This document shows, piece after piece, positions 62,627 through 64,000 of a stretch of 64,000 bases of DNA (positions are counted from its first letter, which is position 1; each line of letters opens with the position of its first letter). The position numbers were made by a program, and so were the translations under genes. The notes under the pieces were generated by a model. It saw only the letters and a program-made list of their open reading frames with translations, did not search any database and was not told the origin of the DNA. This DNA comes from Pantoea sp. AS-PWVM4. GTDB taxonomy: Bacteria; Pseudomonadota; Gammaproteobacteria; Enterobacterales; Enterobacteriaceae. The stretch lies in assembly GCF_000468095.1 (NCBI RefSeq), contig NZ_ASZC01000007.1:124001-188000 (forward strand), in the 5' to 3' direction.

Positions 62627-62669
62627 TATAACCCACAAGCTATAAAAAGATTATACCTTGTAGGTTATA
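62627..62669. promoter_or_regulatory. Operator of the toxin-antitoxin pair
   Basis: TATAACCCACAAG (62627-62639) and CTTGTAGGTTATA (62657-62669) are inverted copies matching at 12 of 13 positions, with a 17-base AT-rich spacer. They lie directly upstream of the toxin gene and probably cover its promoter, as expected for autoregulation. Confidence 0.7.
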
Positions 62670-62727
62670 TATGCAACATTTTAGACGCCAATATCTTCTA
62701 TTTAGATGCTGGAAGTTAGTTCTTTGC

Positions 62728-63585
62728 TCAGCGTCTGTTCGCCGACCGAATGGTATAATCCGCGATGATCGACCAGTCTTTGTCACCTCCGTCAGCATGA
62801 ACAGCGCGGGCCATTTGCTCGTTCACTGCTGCCAGCATGGGCAGCTTTGCACTCAATGTTGCGGCGGCTTCTCTGGCGAGTCCCAGGTCTTTCAGGCCCA
62901 GACTGGCTTTGAACCCCGGTTCATAAACCTCTGCCATGATGTTTCGTGAATAGACCTGATAGCTCCGGCCGCCAAACAATGTATTGAGTATGAGATCAAA
63001 AAATTGTGCTCGATCCAGTCCATTGGATTCCGTGAGCACTACGGCTTCCGCCATCGCTTCAATCGCCATAGTGATCATCATGTTGCAGGCGATCTTCGCT
63101 GCATGTGCAGCCGTTTGTTTCTCTCCCATTTCCCATACGCGTTTGCTGATGACGTCCAGCACCGGCCTCACTCGGTCCAACGCATCCGGCAGACCGGCAG
63201 CAAGGACATTCAGCTCCCCGCGTGCGGCGACATCCGGCCGGCCCAACACCGGCGCTGCTACATAACTTATCCCGGCTTGTTGATGAACCAGGGCTAGTTG
63301 CTGTGAAAAACTTACCGATATGGTTGAGGAAATAATATGCACGAGATTTGGGTTGGCTCCGGCAAGCAAGTCGCCATCGATGATGACTTGCTGGATTGCT
63401 GCATCGTCAGAAAGAAGAGTGATTGCGACATCACCCAGCAACGCCTCTTCTGGCGCATTGACGTTTATGATGCCCTCAATCTCACGGCCTGAGCGGCTCC
63501 AGGCATATACCCGGTGTCCGGCAGCCACTAAATTTCGCGCGATGGCACTCCCCATCGCGCCCATCCCAATGATGCCAATGTTCAT
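62728..63585 (-). CDS. NAD(P)-dependent beta-hydroxyacid dehydrogenase family protein
   Basis: Oxidoreductase of 285 aa related to 3-hydroxyisobutyrate and tartronate-semialdehyde reductases and to imine reductases. The dinucleotide motif IGIIGMGAMGSAIARNL is at the N-terminus. Lys164 and Asn168 in AAKIACNMM are the family catalytic pair. The C-terminal helical domain ends in VHADGGDKDWSIIADY. ATG 63585 follows GAGGACAACATC; the longer frame runs into the EthD remnant. The substrate is not readable. Confidence 0.87.
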   Translation of the reverse strand: MNIGIIGMGAMGSAIARNLVAAGHRVYAWSRSGREIEGIINVNAPEEALLGDVAITLLSDDAAIQQVIIDGDLLAGANPNLVHIISSTISVSFSQQLALVHQQAGISYVAAPVLGRPDVAARGELNVLAAGLPDALDRVRPVLDVISKRVWEMGEKQTAAHAAKIACNMMITMAIEAMAEAVVLTESNGLDRAQFFDLILNTLFGGRSYQVYSRNIMAEVYEPGFKASLGLKDLGLAREAAATLSAKLPMLAAVNEQMARAVHADGGDKDWSIIADYTIRSANRR

Positions 63586-63604
63586 GATGTTGTCCTCTGA
63601 TGAA

Positions 63605-63739
63605 TTAGATATGGCTGGCGCGTACACGCACCGGCGCAATATCCGTAAACTGCACGACGTCTGCCATTACCGCAGTGGCAGAAGCTTCGATGGCGCTGTC
63701 ATCGCGGAAAATGCATTCGCATATCGCAACGGTTCCTGG
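63605..63739 (-). pseudogene. EthD-domain protein, C-terminal remnant
   Basis: Directly after the MFS stop codon, and in the same frame, about 44 codons read VAICECIFRDDSAIEASATAV and then MADVVQFTDIAPVRVRAS before a stop at 63605. The end resembles the C-terminus of EthD-family proteins (typically MADIPNFTDIQP...). The N-terminal half of the domain is missing; its place is taken by the MFS gene end. No start codon with ribosome site is present. A deletion has probably fused the two genes' ends. Confidence 0.55.
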
Positions 63740-64000
63740 CTAATGCCCTGGGCGCGCACCTGCTCTGAACCCCTGTTCCCGCGCCCGCCATGTGATAAGA
63801 AATGCGATGATCAGCAACAGGATGAGCACCGGTGGGAAAACCTGTGCCCCCCAGTTATTGAGCAAAATGCCGCCAACAAGACCGCCAGCTGCGATAGCGC
63901 CGTTCCAGGCCACCACATTGATCGAGAGCGCAAGATCAGCGCCCTCGCCCGCGCTATCCGCCAACGCGGTTTGCAGCAGCGTTGCTGCGCCACCGAAAGT
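63740..64000 (-). CDS. MFS transporter, C-terminal part (start beyond window)
   Basis: The last 86 codons of a leftward MFS gene. Visible are TFGGAATLLQTALADSAGEGADLALSINVVAWNGAIAAGGLVGGILL and a final membrane helix (FPPVLILLLIIAFLITW), then a short basic tail. The arrangement resembles sugar/arabinose efflux proteins (SotB/AraJ group). Its TAG stop at 63740-63742 is in frame with the EthD remnant behind it, so the true C-terminus of the ancestral protein may have been changed. Confidence 0.8.
   Translation of the reverse strand, partial: TFGGAATLLQTALADSAGEGADLALSINVVAWNGAIAAGGLVGGILLNNWGAQVFPPVLILLLIIAFLITWRAREQGFRAGARPGH

Overview
This window (about 55% GC by eye) comes from a diazotrophic, plant-associated member of the Enterobacterales. 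Its centre is a complete Klebsiella-type nif regulon in the order nifJ / nifHDKTY / nifENX / nifUSVWZM / nifF / nifLA / nifBQ (about 11.56-34.68 kb). The proteins match my memory of the Klebsiella set closely in sequence and length. Together with acdS (ACC deaminase) at 58.6 kb, sugar-acid catabolism genes and short palindromic repeats that remind me of Pantoea, this suggests a Pantoea/Kosakonia-like endophyte or epiphyte. Species, and whether this is chromosome or megaplasmid, cannot be decided from the window. No rRNA, tRNA, IS transposase, CRISPR array or replication origin was seen.

Layout. 0-0.4 kb: cut-off response regulator preceded by a Fur-like box. 0.6-2.6 kb: MHS-family permease and a broken HigA-like antitoxin. 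2.6-9.4 kb: leftward sugar-acid operon (MR/MLE dehydratase, MFS transporter, KDPGal aldolase, KDGal kinase, RraA-like protein, 2-hydroxyacid dehydrogenase) with a GntR/FadR-type regulator and a TGGTATACCA operator candidate. 9.5-11.4 kb: lone FliB-like methylase and an Rpn-family remnant, at the left edge of the nif island. 11.56-34.68 kb: nif. 34.7-42.5 kb: a membrane protein of unknown function, then a leftward operon of an EF-hand protein, RND pump adaptor, RND pump, response regulator, sensor kinase and an unknown protein. 42.7-50.6 kb: flavin reductase-like protein, then two divergent units (glutamine synthetase-like enzyme, permease, class III aminotransferase versus RpiR regulator, N-formylglutamate amidohydrolase-like enzyme, isochorismatase-like hydrolase), and a DUF4174 protein. 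51-58.6 kb: Opp/Dpp-type ABC transporter, M20 peptidase and LysR regulator. 58.6-61.9 kb: acdS, EamA exporter, Lrp-type regulator, short XRE regulator. 62-64 kb: toxin-antitoxin pair, beta-hydroxyacid dehydrogenase, EthD remnant and a cut-off MFS transporter.

How nif works here. NifJ and NifF carry electrons from pyruvate to NifH. NifHDK is the nitrogenase. NifB, Q, E, N, X, V, U, S, Y, Z, W, M and T build and mature its clusters. NifL and NifA control it. All seven nif transcription units (nifJ, nifH, nifE, nifU, nifF, nifL, nifB) have a readable sigma-54 -24/-12 element (GG-N10-GC), and all except nifL have a TGT-N10-ACA NifA site in a suitable place. The nifJ-nifH region also holds a perfect IHF consensus. 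This is a known system, not a new one. The less familiar parts are the amine/amide catabolic block at 43-50 kb, the RraA-like and dehydrogenase extension of the galactonate-type operon, the RND operon that begins with an EF-hand protein and ends with an unknown protein, and the acdS region.
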